Source of the DNA: Alcaligenaceae bacterium CGII-47
GTDB lineage: Bacteria > Pseudomonadota > Gammaproteobacteria > Burkholderiales > Burkholderiaceae_B
Length of the DNA stretch: 64,000 nucleotides
Assembly: GCA_019166125.1 (NCBI GenBank)
Contig: JAHTBO010000005.1
Coordinates: 50,159 to 114,158 of the forward strand
Direction of reading: 5' to 3'
Under the pieces are notes generated by a model that worked only from the letters and a program-made list of their open reading frames with translations, was not told the origin of the DNA and searched no databases. Each line of letters begins with the position of its first letter. Position 1 is the first letter of the stretch. Below, one piece after another: positions 1 through 8,591 of this stretch. Position numbers and translations under genes: made by a program.

Positions 1-643
1 CTTGAATCCAGTAGCCCAGATACAGCCAGGGTAAACCAAGGCTCAAGCAGTGCTGGATCTGCCAGAGAACACCATAAGTCCCCAGGCTGCCATGCCAATC
101 CGGATCATAAAAGGTATAGACCGCCGAGATACCAGTATCGATCTGGTCCATGATGGCGACCATTCGTAGCGTACCTTCGGCATCGCGGAACTCGGCCATG
201 CTTGATTGGACGCGGCTGGTCAGCAAAAACTGGGTGTACTGCGCCTGGTCATCCTGATCCATTCCTGCACCGGGATGGCGCGCCTGCTGGTAGCGCTGGT
301 AGAGCTCGAAATGATCCGGATCCCAATGCAAGGCGGTGACGCGCACCTGCAGGGTTTGCAGACGATTCCATATTTTTCTATGGGTGCGGTGTCGCACAAA
401 GCGGCGTGCATCAATACGTATTGGGATACAAGCCTGGCATTGCTCGCAGTCGGGGCGGTAGGTGAACAAGCCGCTGCGTCGAAATCCCTGCTCGATCAAA
501 CGCGAATAGCTTGCGTCATCGATCAGATGGGCGGGTGCAGCCACCTGCGAGCGCGCCATCTGATCAGGCAGGTAACTGCAAGGGTAGCTGGCAGTCGTGT
601 AAAACTGAAGTTTTCGAAAGATCGATTCGCTGGGATTGCTCAT
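1..643 (-). CDS. bpt: Aspartate/glutamate leucyltransferase (N-end rule), 3' end outside window
   Basis: Translating from the ATG at 643 gives about 214 residues that run off the left edge, so the C-terminus (some 25-40 residues by family length) is missing. The N-terminal segment with the paired cysteines (CEQC, then QACIP) and the late YLGYWI motif are hallmarks of the Bpt/Ate1 family. Known role: transfer of leucine from Leu-tRNA to proteins with N-terminal Asp or Glu, marking them for ClpAP degradation in the cytoplasm. It is the last gene of a minus-strand run that also carries aat, the other bacterial N-degron transferase, which supports the assignment. Start is inferred; no strong Shine-Dalgarno is obvious. 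Confidence 0.9.
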   Translation of the reverse strand, partial: MSNPSESIFRKLQFYTTASYPCSYLPDQMARSQVAAPAHLIDDASYSRLIEQGFRRSGLFTYRPDCEQCQACIPIRIDARRFVRHRTHRKIWNRLQTLQVRVTALHWDPDHFELYQRYQQARHPGAGMDQDDQAQYTQFLLTSRVQSSMAEFRDAEGTLRMVAIMDQIDTGISAVYTFYDPDWHGSLGTYGVLWQIQHCLSLGLPWLYLGYWIQ

Positions 644-708
644 GGTGGCACCTGAATGCTATATCACCTATTGTGACACTGTGCCCGCATGAGGGAAAGC
701 CCAGGCAA

Positions 709-1962
709 CTATAGGATACCGCTGGCCTGGAGTTCGGCAATCCGCTTTGGGGTGTAGCCCAGCAATTCGCCCAGTACGACATGCGTATGCTCACCCAGGG
801 CTGGACCACAATGGTGAATAGCACCGGGGGTCTCGGAGAGGCGCGGCGCGACATTTTGCATGGCGACCTCGCCCAGCTCGGGATGTGGGATGCGCACGAT
901 GGCCTCGCGGGCCTGAAAGTGCGGGTCAGCCAGCATCTCGGGTGCCCGATAGATACCGCCTGCCGGTACGCCGTGTTGCGCCATGCTCTGGAGCAGTGCC
1001 TCTGATTGGATGGTACGTGTCCAGTCGGCAATCAGTATGTCAAGTTCAGTCTGGTGTGCGCCGCGCGCCTCATGGCTGGCATAGCGCGGGTCCTGGGCGA
1101 GCTCTGGATGCCCCATCGCCTGGCAGAGCCTGGCAAAGACCGAGTCCTGGTTCGCCCCGATGACAATGTTCAAGCCATCGGCGGTGGGATAAACGTTGCT
1201 CGGGGCGATATTGGGCAGAATCGAGCCGCTGCGCTCGCGAATATATCCGGTCTGATCGTATTCGATGATAGTGCTCTCCATGATGTTCAATACCGACTCA
1301 TAGATTGCACTGTCGACGACTTGCCCCTGCCCGATGCGTGCGCGTGCGAATAGCGCCATGACGGCGCCCAGCGCAGCATGCATGGCCGCTAATGTGTCGC
1401 CGATGGATATGCCCATGCGAGCCGGCGGCGTCGAAGGGTCGCCGCATACATAGCGCAGGCCACCCATGGCTTCGCCAATCGAGCCGAATCCCGCGCGTGC
1501 TGCGTAGGGGCCGCTTTGGCCATAGCCCGAGACACGCACAAAGACCAGCTCTGGCTTGATGGCGCGCAGTGTGTCCCAGCCCAGATTCCATTTTTCCATG
1601 GTGCCTGGCCGAAAATTCTCGATCAGTACATCGGCATGGGCGACCAGTTCTTTGAGGATGGCTTGACCTTGTGGTGTGCGCAGGTCACAGGTGACGGATT
1701 TCTTGTTGCGGGCGATCACCGACCACCACAATGTTTTGCCATTGACCTTTTCGTGCCCCCAGGTGCGCATCGGGTCGCCGACGCCTGGTGCTTCGATCTT
1801 GATGATTTCAGCGCCGAAATCCCCGAGCAATTGGCCACAAAATGGCCCGGCGATAAGCTGCCCGAGTTCGAGAACACGAATGCCGTGCAAAGGACCTGTC
1901 GGCGCGCAGGAAGGAGACATAAGGGGTTCCATGAGGGGGATGGTTATGAGAGCAGCCAGCAT
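709..1962 (-). CDS. Class III CoA-transferase (CaiB/BaiF family)
   Basis: About 417 residues, the usual size for the family. The N-terminal IRVLELGQLIAGPF segment, the ENFRPG motif and the GD pair in ISIGDTLAAM (Asp at about residue 189 from the chosen start; the catalytic aspartate aligned with Asp169 of formyl-CoA transferase) are all visible. Such enzymes move CoA between carboxylic acids; the substrate cannot be read from sequence. The ATG at 1962 is preceded by GAGGG at fitting distance, whereas a TTG at 1980 or ATGs at 1932 and 1920 are alternatives, the conserved domain starting only after them. It lies 24 bases after aat and before bpt on the same strand, probably one transcription unit, yet has no evident link to N-degron transfer. 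Confidence 0.87.
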   Translation of the reverse strand: MLAALITIPLMEPLMSPSCAPTGPLHGIRVLELGQLIAGPFCGQLLGDFGAEIIKIEAPGVGDPMRTWGHEKVNGKTLWWSVIARNKKSVTCDLRTPQGQAILKELVAHADVLIENFRPGTMEKWNLGWDTLRAIKPELVFVRVSGYGQSGPYAARAGFGSIGEAMGGLRYVCGDPSTPPARMGISIGDTLAAMHAALGAVMALFARARIGQGQVVDSAIYESVLNIMESTIIEYDQTGYIRERSGSILPNIAPSNVYPTADGLNIVIGANQDSVFARLCQAMGHPELAQDPRYASHEARGAHQTELDILIADWTRTIQSEALLQSMAQHGVPAGGIYRAPEMLADPHFQAREAIVRIPHPELGEVAMQNVAPRLSETPGAIHHCGPALGEHTHVVLGELLGYTPKRIAELQASGIL

Positions 1963-1986
1963 AGCATTGCCCTCGTACAAGGGGCT

Positions 1987-2709
1987 TCAGTGCGCGATGA
2001 GCTGGCCATTGCTGAGCAACTGACCCCTTCCCCAGGCAGGGCCAGGCTGCGCCTGGAGTGTGCTCAGAAGCGATAGGAATTGAGTTCGTGGTATGGGGGC
2101 GGCACCCATGCTCGCCATGTGGGCAGTGTCTTGTTGGCAATCGATATAGGGGACATGCCAGGCTTGCAGATAGCGCACGAGGTAAACCAGTGCGATTTTG
2201 CTGGTGTTCGCAACGTGACTAAACATGGACTCACCAAAGAAAAAGCGCTGCAGCCCAACGCCGTACAAGCCACCGGCCAGCTTATCGTCCACCCACGTCT
2301 CGATGCTATGAACATGGCCTTGGCGATGCCAATCCTCGTAGACTGCCATGATGTCCGGCGTAATCCAGGTCTGGGTACGGTGCGCACAAGCACGGATGAC
2401 CGCCCCAAATGCCGTATTCAACGTAACGCGGATTGCCGGGTCAGGCAGGCGCTCGTTGCGTGCGATCTGACGCAGACGCTTGGCAAGAGAGTGGGAGAGC
2501 CGCAGCGCCGCACACGGCAAGACCATGCGCGGATCAGGGCTCCACCAGAGCACCGGATCGCCAGGGTTATACCAGGGGAACAGGCCTTTGGCATACGCCT
2601 CGGCCAGACGCGTGGTCGAGAGGTCCGCGCCGACTGCAACCAAGCCACCGGGCAGGGCCTGGCTGGCATCCGGTAAGGGGGTATCTGCATCGATCCAGGA
2701 CAGGCTCAT
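1987..2709 (-). CDS. aat: Leucyl/phenylalanyl-tRNA--protein transferase
   Basis: 240 residues, close to the E. coli Aat length. The N-terminal GGLVAVGADLS, the GLFPWY segment and WWSPDPR motif are characteristic. The enzyme adds Leu or Phe from charged tRNA to N-terminal Arg or Lys of proteins, creating N-degrons for ClpS/ClpAP. It follows the Nudix gene by 18 bases and precedes the CoA-transferase and bpt on the same strand; aat and bpt close together is a common arrangement in proteobacteria. Assignment is secure. Confidence 0.95.
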   Translation of the reverse strand: MSLSWIDADTPLPDASQALPGGLVAVGADLSTTRLAEAYAKGLFPWYNPGDPVLWWSPDPRMVLPCAALRLSHSLAKRLRQIARNERLPDPAIRVTLNTAFGAVIRACAHRTQTWITPDIMAVYEDWHRQGHVHSIETWVDDKLAGGLYGVGLQRFFFGESMFSHVANTSKIALVYLVRYLQAWHVPYIDCQQDTAHMASMGAAPIPRTQFLSLLSTLQAQPGPAWGRGQLLSNGQLIAH

Positions 2710-2727
2710 ACAGGTAATCGGGCGCGC

Positions 2728-3318
2728 TTAATCGCGCAGACCGAAGTCGATGGCGTAATGATGGGTGGGGTAGATGCCGCCGCGCTGGCGATCCTGGATA
2801 TAGTGCTCTAGGGTGGTTGCGACCGTGCGGAAGGACAATTCGTCCCAGGGGATCGCGTCCAGGTCAAAGAACGCAGCCTCGATGGTCTCGGGGCCGGGTG
2901 CGAGCAGATCGTTCTGAACCTCAGCCAAGTAATAAAAATGAACCTGGTTGACTGAAGGCACGTCGATGATGGTGAATAGCGACTGGATTTTAATTTGCGC
3001 GCCTGATTCCTCCTGATTTTCACGTGCAGCGCCTTGCTCGGTGGTTTCGCCCAATTCCATGAATCCTGCTGGAAGCGTCCATTTGCCTAGGCGGGGTTCG
3101 ATTGCGCGCCGGCACAATAGAACCTGATCCCCCCAGATTGGCACGATGCCCACGACATTGCGTGGATTCTGATAATGCACGGCGCCACAATGCTCGCACA
3201 GGTCACGTATGCGGTTATCGTCGGGTGGAATCTGATGGCTGAGGGGATGAGCGCACTGCGAGCAGAAATTCTGGGTGCGTGGTGCAGGGAAATAAAAGGA
3301 GGGTTCGTGCGGGCTCAT
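2728..3318 (-). CDS. Nudix hydrolase with N-terminal zinc ribbon
   Basis: 196 residues. Two CxxC pairs (about residues 18/21 and 40/43) form a zinc ribbon as in NudC-like proteins. A full Nudix box follows (G-x5-E-x7-RE-x2-EE-x-G) with GFMELGE and REN-QEESG around residues 85-107. The family hydrolyses nucleoside diphosphate derivatives such as NADH, ADP-ribose or dinucleoside polyphosphates; the exact substrate is unknown. It is smaller than NudC (about 260 residues), so it is better called a NudC-like or ADP-ribose-pyrophosphatase-type protein. It is the first gene of the run leading to aat. Confidence 0.88.
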   Translation of the reverse strand: MSPHEPSFYFPAPRTQNFCSQCAHPLSHQIPPDDNRIRDLCEHCGAVHYQNPRNVVGIVPIWGDQVLLCRRAIEPRLGKWTLPAGFMELGETTEQGAARENQEESGAQIKIQSLFTIIDVPSVNQVHFYYLAEVQNDLLAPGPETIEAAFFDLDAIPWDELSFRTVATTLEHYIQDRQRGGIYPTHHYAIDFGLRD

Positions 3319-3369
3319 GCGTCGATTTTAGCGTTGAATTCGAGCCGGTGGAAACGGCACGCATTTCGC

Positions 3370-4014
3370 TTAGGGTTGTGGGCAGGTAACAAAGCCCAGC
3401 GCCGCAGGAAGTTGTGGGCTTGTGACATGGTGTAGCGCCACCGGCGAGCCCTTATCGGGTGCTGGCCAGGGCAGAATGTGTCGTGGCAAATCTGTGTCAG
3501 GCAGATTGGCCAGCGCCTCTGCGAGCGGGCCCTGTGGCGTGTGCAGGACGTCGATCACGGCGCTTAAGTCGCGCCCTGCGATCATGCCTGGGCCGATGGC
3601 CGTCCGCGCAAATACGCGGCCCTGATCATCCAGCCACCATTCACTGACCTGCCCGGCGGGCTCACCTGTATGCGTGCGTAGGTGCAGCCGCCCGTGCTCA
3701 TCGAGATCGGTCTGCAGCAAATAAGGCGCAGCATCCAGGCGTATAAACACGCGCTGCGGACCGTTCTGAAAGAACCATCGTCCCGCCGTGTCGCACGTGT
3801 AGTTGCGTTTGATAAAGTTTGTGATCTGGGGGCTGGTAATAGCCTCGCCCAGAATGTCGTCGGCGGTCAGATCGGCCATTGGATCAGCCTGACAGCGCCA
3901 CGCGGTGCCCCGGGGATGGAGGCGCCAGTGCCCGGTTGCGGAGAGCGAGAGCCAGCCATAAACCTCAGGGACATTTGGCCAGCGCTTCATGGCAGCAATG
4001 ACCTGTGGATCCAT
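3370..4014 (-). CDS. Conserved betaproteobacterial protein of unknown function (DUF2946/2944-like)
   Basis: 214 residues, no signal peptide or membrane segment. It has a pattern I associate with a DUF annotated in Burkholderiales proteins: an N-terminal KRWPNVPEVYGWLSL stretch, ITNFIKRNY and GRWFFQNGPQRVF. The exact DUF number is from memory and uncertain. The middle is rich in Trp and Tyr in short beta-like strands. It overlaps nothing and sits 9 bases downstream of another uncharacterised gene on the same strand, so the two are probably co-transcribed. No function is proposed. Confidence 0.75.
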   Translation of the reverse strand: MDPQVIAAMKRWPNVPEVYGWLSLSATGHWRLHPRGTAWRCQADPMADLTADDILGEAITSPQITNFIKRNYTCDTAGRWFFQNGPQRVFIRLDAAPYLLQTDLDEHGRLHLRTHTGEPAGQVSEWWLDDQGRVFARTAIGPGMIAGRDLSAVIDVLHTPQGPLAEALANLPDTDLPRHILPWPAPDKGSPVALHHVTSPQLPAALGFVTCPQP

Positions 4015-4023
4015 GGCTGCCGC

Positions 4024-4425
4024 TTATTTGCGCGTGGGTTTGCGCCGCCGTAGGCGAGAGTCGGCGGGAGGGGGCAGGGGCGCCCCGACGTGAGGCGTTA
4101 ACCAGTTTTTGGTGGCGGTATTATCCCGGGCATACCAGTCGGCGCCTATTTCCAGCACCACGGCATCCTTGATGTCATTGAAGTCACCGGGGACGCCTTC
4201 GAAGGCCGCCGACCGAATTTCCTGGGCCACCAGATCGGTAGAGATAAAGATGCCAATGCCTTTCGAGTCGATCCACAGCGGTGCGGCGTTCTTGTCAACC
4301 GTCGACTTTAGGTTTGCCAGTACTTTTTGGATTGCTTTGGCATTATCGCTGGATGCCGAGACGAGCATCAGATACTTCCTAGTCTCGCCACTTGGAATGA
4401 TCTCGTCGCCGAATGGGTTTTCCAT
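4024..4425 (-). CDS. Small protein of unknown function, translated directly downstream of tRNA-Cys
   Basis: 133 residues, soluble, with a basic C-terminal tail (RLRRRKPTRK) that could bind nucleic acid. I do not recognise a family. The middle part (STDLVAQEIRSAAF and GADWYARDN) looks like a small alpha/beta domain. The ATG at 4425 has an AGGA Shine-Dalgarno five bases upstream whose first A is the last base of the CCA end of tRNA-Cys, so the gene is very likely co-transcribed with the tRNA and needs 3' tRNA processing right at the ribosome-binding site. Confidence 0.7.
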   Translation of the reverse strand: MENPFGDEIIPSGETRKYLMLVSASSDNAKAIQKVLANLKSTVDKNAAPLWIDSKGIGIFISTDLVAQEIRSAAFEGVPGDFNDIKDAVVLEIGADWYARDNTATKNWLTPHVGAPLPPPADSRLRRRKPTRK

Positions 4426-4433
4426 TTAAATCC

Positions 4434-4507
4434 TGGAGGCGCAAGCCGGAATCGAACCGACGTATACGGATTTGCAGTCCGCTGCATCACCACTCTGCCA
4501 TTGCGCC
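4434..4507 (-). tRNA. tRNA-Cys (anticodon GCA)
   Basis: Reverse-strand cloverleaf of 74 bases with acceptor arms GGCGCAA/TTGCGCC, T arm GGTTCGATTCC and anticodon loop CTGCAAA (anticodon GCA). The CCA end is encoded at 4434-4436. The 3' end directly abuts the translation signal of the following coding sequence. Confidence 0.95.
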
Positions 4508-4705
4508 GGTGTGCGTATGAAAAAGGGAAGTATGAAACCCCTCCCTAGATAGACCTAGTCTTGGGCGATCTAATCGCCTCGCCAAAGCTAAGCCCATTAT
4601 TCTACACTAAATCCGTTTTAGTTGGGGGCTAAGCGCTTTCGGTGCTCACTGACTTTATGATTGCGTGTGGTGGCTTATGATTAGCCTACATAACAAAAGG
4701 TGGCT

Positions 4706-5038
4706 ATGAACCGATTTTTTTTGGCATTGATGATGTTTGTGACGTTTTCCGTGTCGGCAGCACCGATTGACACGGTTACCTGCCGGATGGAAGGCGAGAT
4801 ATTCGAAAACATTGCGCGGGCTCGTGACCGTGGCATGGCGCCTGATGCAGCCTACAAGAACGTCTCTGGGTATTTGAGATCCGGCTACGAGGGCATAAAC
4901 GAAGCATTCCTGAAAGGCGCGGTCAATATGATTTATTTTGATCCGGAATTTGCACAGGCGGGTGGCCCCTTGTTCAGGCGTCGCATGACCGAGCGCTGTA
5001 TCGAGAACGCCCGGCAAAAATTCCAGCCGCTTCAATAG
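4706..5038 (+). CDS. Small secreted protein of unknown function
   Basis: 110 residues from the ATG at 4706, which has AGGTGG just upstream; a GTG two codons earlier is the alternative. Residues 1 to about 19 form a clear Sec signal peptide (hydrophobic core FFLALMMFVTF, cleavage near VSAAP). The mature part of about 90 residues has two cysteines (TC near the start, RC near the end) that could form a disulfide in the periplasm. No recognisable family. It is alone on the plus strand, convergent with rluE, and has about 200 bases of upstream DNA for its own promoter. Confidence 0.7.
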   Translation: MNRFFLALMMFVTFSVSAAPIDTVTCRMEGEIFENIARARDRGMAPDAAYKNVSGYLRSGYEGINEAFLKGAVNMIYFDPEFAQAGGPLFRRRMTERCIENARQKFQPLQ

Positions 5039-5053
5039 CCCGGACCGGTCTTG

Positions 5054-5677
5054 CTACGCCAAGCTGTCGATTTTGGCCTCGCGCCACTGCCCGGGTTGCA
5101 GTGCCTCCAGGCTCCAGGGCCCGATGCTCATTCGCACCAGACGCAGGGTCGGCAGTCCCACCGCGGCGGTCATGCGACGCACTTGGCGGTTGCGTCCTTC
5201 GTGGATGGTGACCTCTAGCCAGGTGGTGGGGATGCTCTGGCGAAAACGCACAGGGGGATTGCGCTCCCATAGCTGAGGTTCGCGCAGCACCTGGGCGAGG
5301 GCAGGCTGGGTGGGACCGTCCTTGAGTACGATCGAGGCGCGTAGGCGCTGGAGTTGCGTTGCGGTCGGCTCGCCTTCCACCTGCACCCAATAGGTTTTCG
5401 CCATTTTATAACGCGGGTCTGCGATGCGTGCCTGCAATCGGCCGTCATTGGTCAGCAGGAGCAGGCCTTCGCTATCGCGATCCAGGCGTCCTGCTGGATA
5501 GACATCGGGCACGTCAATGAAGTCCTTGAGCGTGGCGCGCCCCTGCTCATCGCTAAATTGAGTCAGCACACCAAAGGGCTTGTTTAGGATGAGCAGGCGA
5601 GGAAGGGTGGGCGGGGCTTTAGCGACGCGGCGCACCCCGGTGCTGATGGGGCGCCGCGGCCAGGCCTGATCGTTCAT
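5054..5677 (-). CDS. rluE: 23S rRNA pseudouridine synthase, RluE type
   Basis: 207 residues, without an S4 domain, matching RluE (about 217 residues in E. coli). The RluA/RsuA-family active-site motif [17 protein letters not shown] (catalytic Asp) lies near residues 63-79, then KTYWVQVEG and the GRNRQVRRM motif. RluE isomerises U2457 of 23S rRNA (E. coli numbering). The ATG overlaps the stop of ilvE by four bases (ATGA), so translation is probably coupled. Confidence 0.88.
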   Translation of the reverse strand: MNDQAWPRRPISTGVRRVAKAPPTLPRLLILNKPFGVLTQFSDEQGRATLKDFIDVPDVYPAGRLDRDSEGLLLLTNDGRLQARIADPRYKMAKTYWVQVEGEPTATQLQRLRASIVLKDGPTQPALAQVLREPQLWERNPPVRFRQSIPTTWLEVTIHEGRNRQVRRMTAAVGLPTLRLVRMSIGPWSLEALQPGQWREAKIDSLA

Positions 5678-6771
5678 GCCAGGCGCTGCATCCAGCCGTG
5701 CTTGTCCTGGGCGCGACCGTATTGGATGTCAGTGAGCATTTTGTGCAAGGCGAGGGTGATCTTGCCCGCAGGTGCTTGCTCGTCGCCACAGGTAAAGCCC
5801 TTGCCCTTGAGCATGTTGACGGGTGCGACGACCGCTGCTGTGCCGCAGGCAAACACCTCGCTGATGTCGCCGCTGTTGACACCATCGCGCCATTCATCGA
5901 TGGTGATGCGCCGCTCTTCGACCTTCATTCCCAAGCCATGAGCCAATTGGATGATGCTGTCGCGCGTGACGCCCCGCAAAATACTGCCTGAGAGCTGAGG
6001 CGTCAGCAGGGTGCCGTCCTTACGGACCAAAAAGATATTCATACCGCCGAGTTCTTCGAGGTATTTGTGCTCTTCAGCGTCCAGAAACAGGACCTGAGAG
6101 CAGCCGTTTGCAGTCGCCTCTTGTTGGGGGACGAGCGAGGAGGCATAGTTGCCCCCGCATTTGGCCTCGCCTGTACCCCCTCGGCCTGCACGGGAGTAGT
6201 CGGTGGATAGCCAAATGGATACGGGGGCCATGCCCTTGCCAAAGTACGAGCCTGCGGGGCTGAGAATGACGTAATAGGCGGCACGCTGTGCCGGTCGCAC
6301 GCCAAGGAAGCTCTCGTTGGCAATCATAAAAGGGCGGATATAGCCGCAGGTATCGGGCTGACTTGGAATCCAGGCGGCATCGACCCCTATCAGTGCGCGG
6401 ATCGATTCGATAAACAACTGCGTGGGTAGCTGCGGCAGGGCGAGCCGGTCGGCAGAGTGTTGAAAACGCGCCGCATTCATCTCGGGACGAAAGGTCCAGA
6501 TGGATCCATCCTGATGTCGGTACGCCTTGAGGCCTTCGAAGATTTCCTGGGCATAGTGCAGCACCGAGGCTGCCGGGTCGAGTTGCAGGGGGCCGTAGGG
6601 CACGATGCGGGCATCATGCCAGCCCTCATCCCGGGTCCAGTCAATCGCCGCCATGTGGTCGCTGAAGTACTTGCCGAAACCCGGGTTGTTCAGGATCTCG
6701 GTGCGTTTCTCGGCAGATACGGGATGGGTAGAAGATATGATTTTGAACTGAGGCTGAGCGAAGGATGTCAT
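5674..6771 (-). CDS. ilvE: Branched-chain amino acid aminotransferase
   Basis: 365 residues from the ATG at 6771 (the reading frame stays open upstream to 6840, but that part does not look like the family). Fold-type IV PLP enzyme of the longer eukaryote-like subgroup: [13 protein letters not shown], the pyridoxal-phosphate lysine in [12 protein letters not shown], and [10 protein letters not shown] are visible. It interconverts Leu, Ile and Val with their 2-oxo acids using glutamate. It forms a translationally overlapping pair with rluE; the upstream neighbour is the histidine kinase on the same strand, about 90 bases away. Confidence 0.94.
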   Translation of the reverse strand: MTSFAQPQFKIISSTHPVSAEKRTEILNNPGFGKYFSDHMAAIDWTRDEGWHDARIVPYGPLQLDPAASVLHYAQEIFEGLKAYRHQDGSIWTFRPEMNAARFQHSADRLALPQLPTQLFIESIRALIGVDAAWIPSQPDTCGYIRPFMIANESFLGVRPAQRAAYYVILSPAGSYFGKGMAPVSIWLSTDYSRAGRGGTGEAKCGGNYASSLVPQQEATANGCSQVLFLDAEEHKYLEELGGMNIFLVRKDGTLLTPQLSGSILRGVTRDSIIQLAHGLGMKVEERRITIDEWRDGVNSGDISEVFACGTAAVVAPVNMLKGKGFTCGDEQAPAGKITLALHKMLTDIQYGRAQDKHGWMQRLA

Positions 6772-6863
6772 GGCGTGCGGTCGGTGTGGTGGATGAGTGG
6801 GTGAGCAAAACGCTTTATATTGTACGGGGGTATTCGTCAATATTCGATTTCATTGAATAATGG

Positions 6864-8099
6864 CTAGCTTGATCGCCTAGCGGATATGGTGGCCGGTAGG
6901 GAAGGGTTCGGGGAATGTTCCGTGGCGCATGGCAGGTATAAGCTAAAGGTCGTGCCCGCTGCGATCTGGCTCTCTACCGTGACGTCGCCGCCAGACTGTT
7001 TTGCGAAACCATAAACCTGGCTCAGTCCCAGGCCTGTCCCCTCGTTGAGTGCCTTGGTTGTAAAGAACGGTTCGAATATTTTTTCGATTAGCGAAGGCTC
7101 AATACCACAGCCAGTGTCGCTGATTGTGATGCCGATAAATTCACCCGGGGGGGCGGCGGGTTCGTCATCCTCGCGCGGAAGCGGGCTACACGTTGCATCG
7201 CTCACGCCAATTCTAATTGTGCCGCCCTCAGGCATTGCATCGCGCGCGTTGATCACGAGATTGAGGACGGCGGTGTCAAATTGGGCTGCGTCGGCGTGTA
7301 CAGCGGGTAGGTCCGTGGGCAATTGGATGTTGACCTGGATGCCGACACCGACGGTCATCTCGATGACGTGTCTAAGTCCGTGGATACGCGACGCGATGTC
7401 GAAGGCCTCCGGGCTAAGCGGCTGCTCTCGTGCGAACGCAAGCAATTGCCGTGTCAGCAGCGCTGCGCGCTCGGCCGTATTGCCGATGATTTCTATATAC
7501 TGTGTTCGCTTATCTGCCGATAGGTTCGCCATGCCGAGTAACTCCGCAGCAGAGCGAATGACGGAGAGTAAATTATTAAAATCATGCGCCACGCCGCCCG
7601 TGATCCGACCGATGGCTTCGAGCTTCTTGGCGTGGCTAAGCCTTGCTCGTTGCTTGTCAATCTCTTCTTGGGCCCGTTTGCGTTCAGTAATGTCCCGAGT
7701 GATTTTGGCGAAACCTATCAGTTCTTCGGTTTCGCTGAAAATCGGGTCAATAACAATACTCGCCCAGAAGCGCGAACCGTCCTTGCGCACACGCCAGCCT
7801 TCGGACTCGTACACACCCTGTTCAGTTGCTGTGGCGAGTGCGCGCTCTGGTATGCCAATCCGACAATCCTCCTCGGTATAGAAGCGCGAAAAGTGCTGTC
7901 CGATGATTTCCTCGGCCGTATAGCCCTTGAAGTGCTCGGCGCCGGTATTCCAGCTAATAATATGACCCTCTACATCCAGGAGATATATGGCGTAGTCTTT
8001 GATCGCGTGAACCAATAGTTCAAATCGGCTGCTGCTTGTCAGGGCATCGGTGGCAGAGGTGTGAATAGTGGGATCTGGTTCGTTCAGGTCTTTTTGCAT
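6864..8099 (-). CDS. PAS-domain sensor histidine kinase without receiver domain
   Basis: About 411 residues from the ATG at 8099 (a TTG five codons earlier also possible). One PAS domain (about 25-140, with SWNTGAEHFKGYTAEEIIG and the PAC end ITRDITERK), a short coiled linker, a phospho-acceptor segment GGVAHDFNNLL with His at about 172, and an HATPase domain with NLVINARDAMP (N box), DTGCGIE (G1), FFTTK and GTGLGL. No transmembrane segment, so it is a cytosolic sensor. Kinases with this H box often carry a C-terminal receiver; here the protein ends right after the ATPase domain. No response regulator lies next to it, so the partner is unknown. Confidence 0.88.
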   Translation of the reverse strand: MQKDLNEPDPTIHTSATDALTSSSRFELLVHAIKDYAIYLLDVEGHIISWNTGAEHFKGYTAEEIIGQHFSRFYTEEDCRIGIPERALATATEQGVYESEGWRVRKDGSRFWASIVIDPIFSETEELIGFAKITRDITERKRAQEEIDKQRARLSHAKKLEAIGRITGGVAHDFNNLLSVIRSAAELLGMANLSADKRTQYIEIIGNTAERAALLTRQLLAFAREQPLSPEAFDIASRIHGLRHVIEMTVGVGIQVNIQLPTDLPAVHADAAQFDTAVLNLVINARDAMPEGGTIRIGVSDATCSPLPREDDEPAAPPGEFIGITISDTGCGIEPSLIEKIFEPFFTTKALNEGTGLGLSQVYGFAKQSGGDVTVESQIAAGTTFSLYLPCATEHSPNPSLPATISARRSS

Positions 8100-8251
8100 G
8101 GTCACACACGTCAAAAGCCAGCAGCAATCCGATCGGTTGCTCGCGTTCGCAGAATACCACTAAACACGACCCTCAAATGTCCTCTAGTTGACGCGACGCA
8201 GCTTCCGCTATCGGCCTAAAGCGATCAGGCTGTCGTAGGGTGGGGCACAAC

Positions 8252-8288
8252 AAAAAACCCACAACGCCTTGGGCGATGTGGGTTTCTG
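8252..8288 (-). terminator. Rho-independent terminator after tRNA-Gly
   Basis: On the minus strand AAACCCACA pairs with TGTGGGTTT, with a GC-rich inner part, followed by a T-run. It lies 12 bases past the encoded CCA of tRNA-Gly and ends that short transcript. Confidence 0.85.
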
Positions 8289-8299
8289 AACCCTGAATC

Positions 8300-8375
8300 T
8301 GGAGCGGGAAACGAGGCTCGAACTCGCGACCTCAACCTTGGCAAGGTTGCGCTCTACCAACTGAGCTATTCCCGC
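8300..8375 (-). tRNA. tRNA-Gly (anticodon GCC)
   Basis: 76-base cloverleaf on the minus strand: acceptor GCGGGAA/TTCCCGC, D arm AGCTCAGTTGGTAGAGC, anticodon loop TTGCCAA, T arm with GTTCGAGCC, CCA encoded at 8300-8302. Followed by a terminator. Confidence 0.96.
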
Positions 8376-8591
8376 TTGGTGTTACAACACTGGTGAGCCT
8401 TAAAAAGAATCGCTAGTGAAGTAAGCCATGCATTCTAATATCGTTGTTTTTTCTTGTCAACCGAGATCCGCGACGTAGCTTGAATTCGATCAACATATCC
8501 GCGATCCTGAACTGCAATCGCAACGATACCGTGCAAGGGTGCAGATTCTAGCACATTATTTTTCTATGTCGGAACACTGGGCCTGCGCGGT

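Noticed and set aside
7045..7881. 278-codon plus-strand frame opposite the histidine kinase
   Set aside because: Antisense frame; the kinase motifs are unmistakable on the minus strand.
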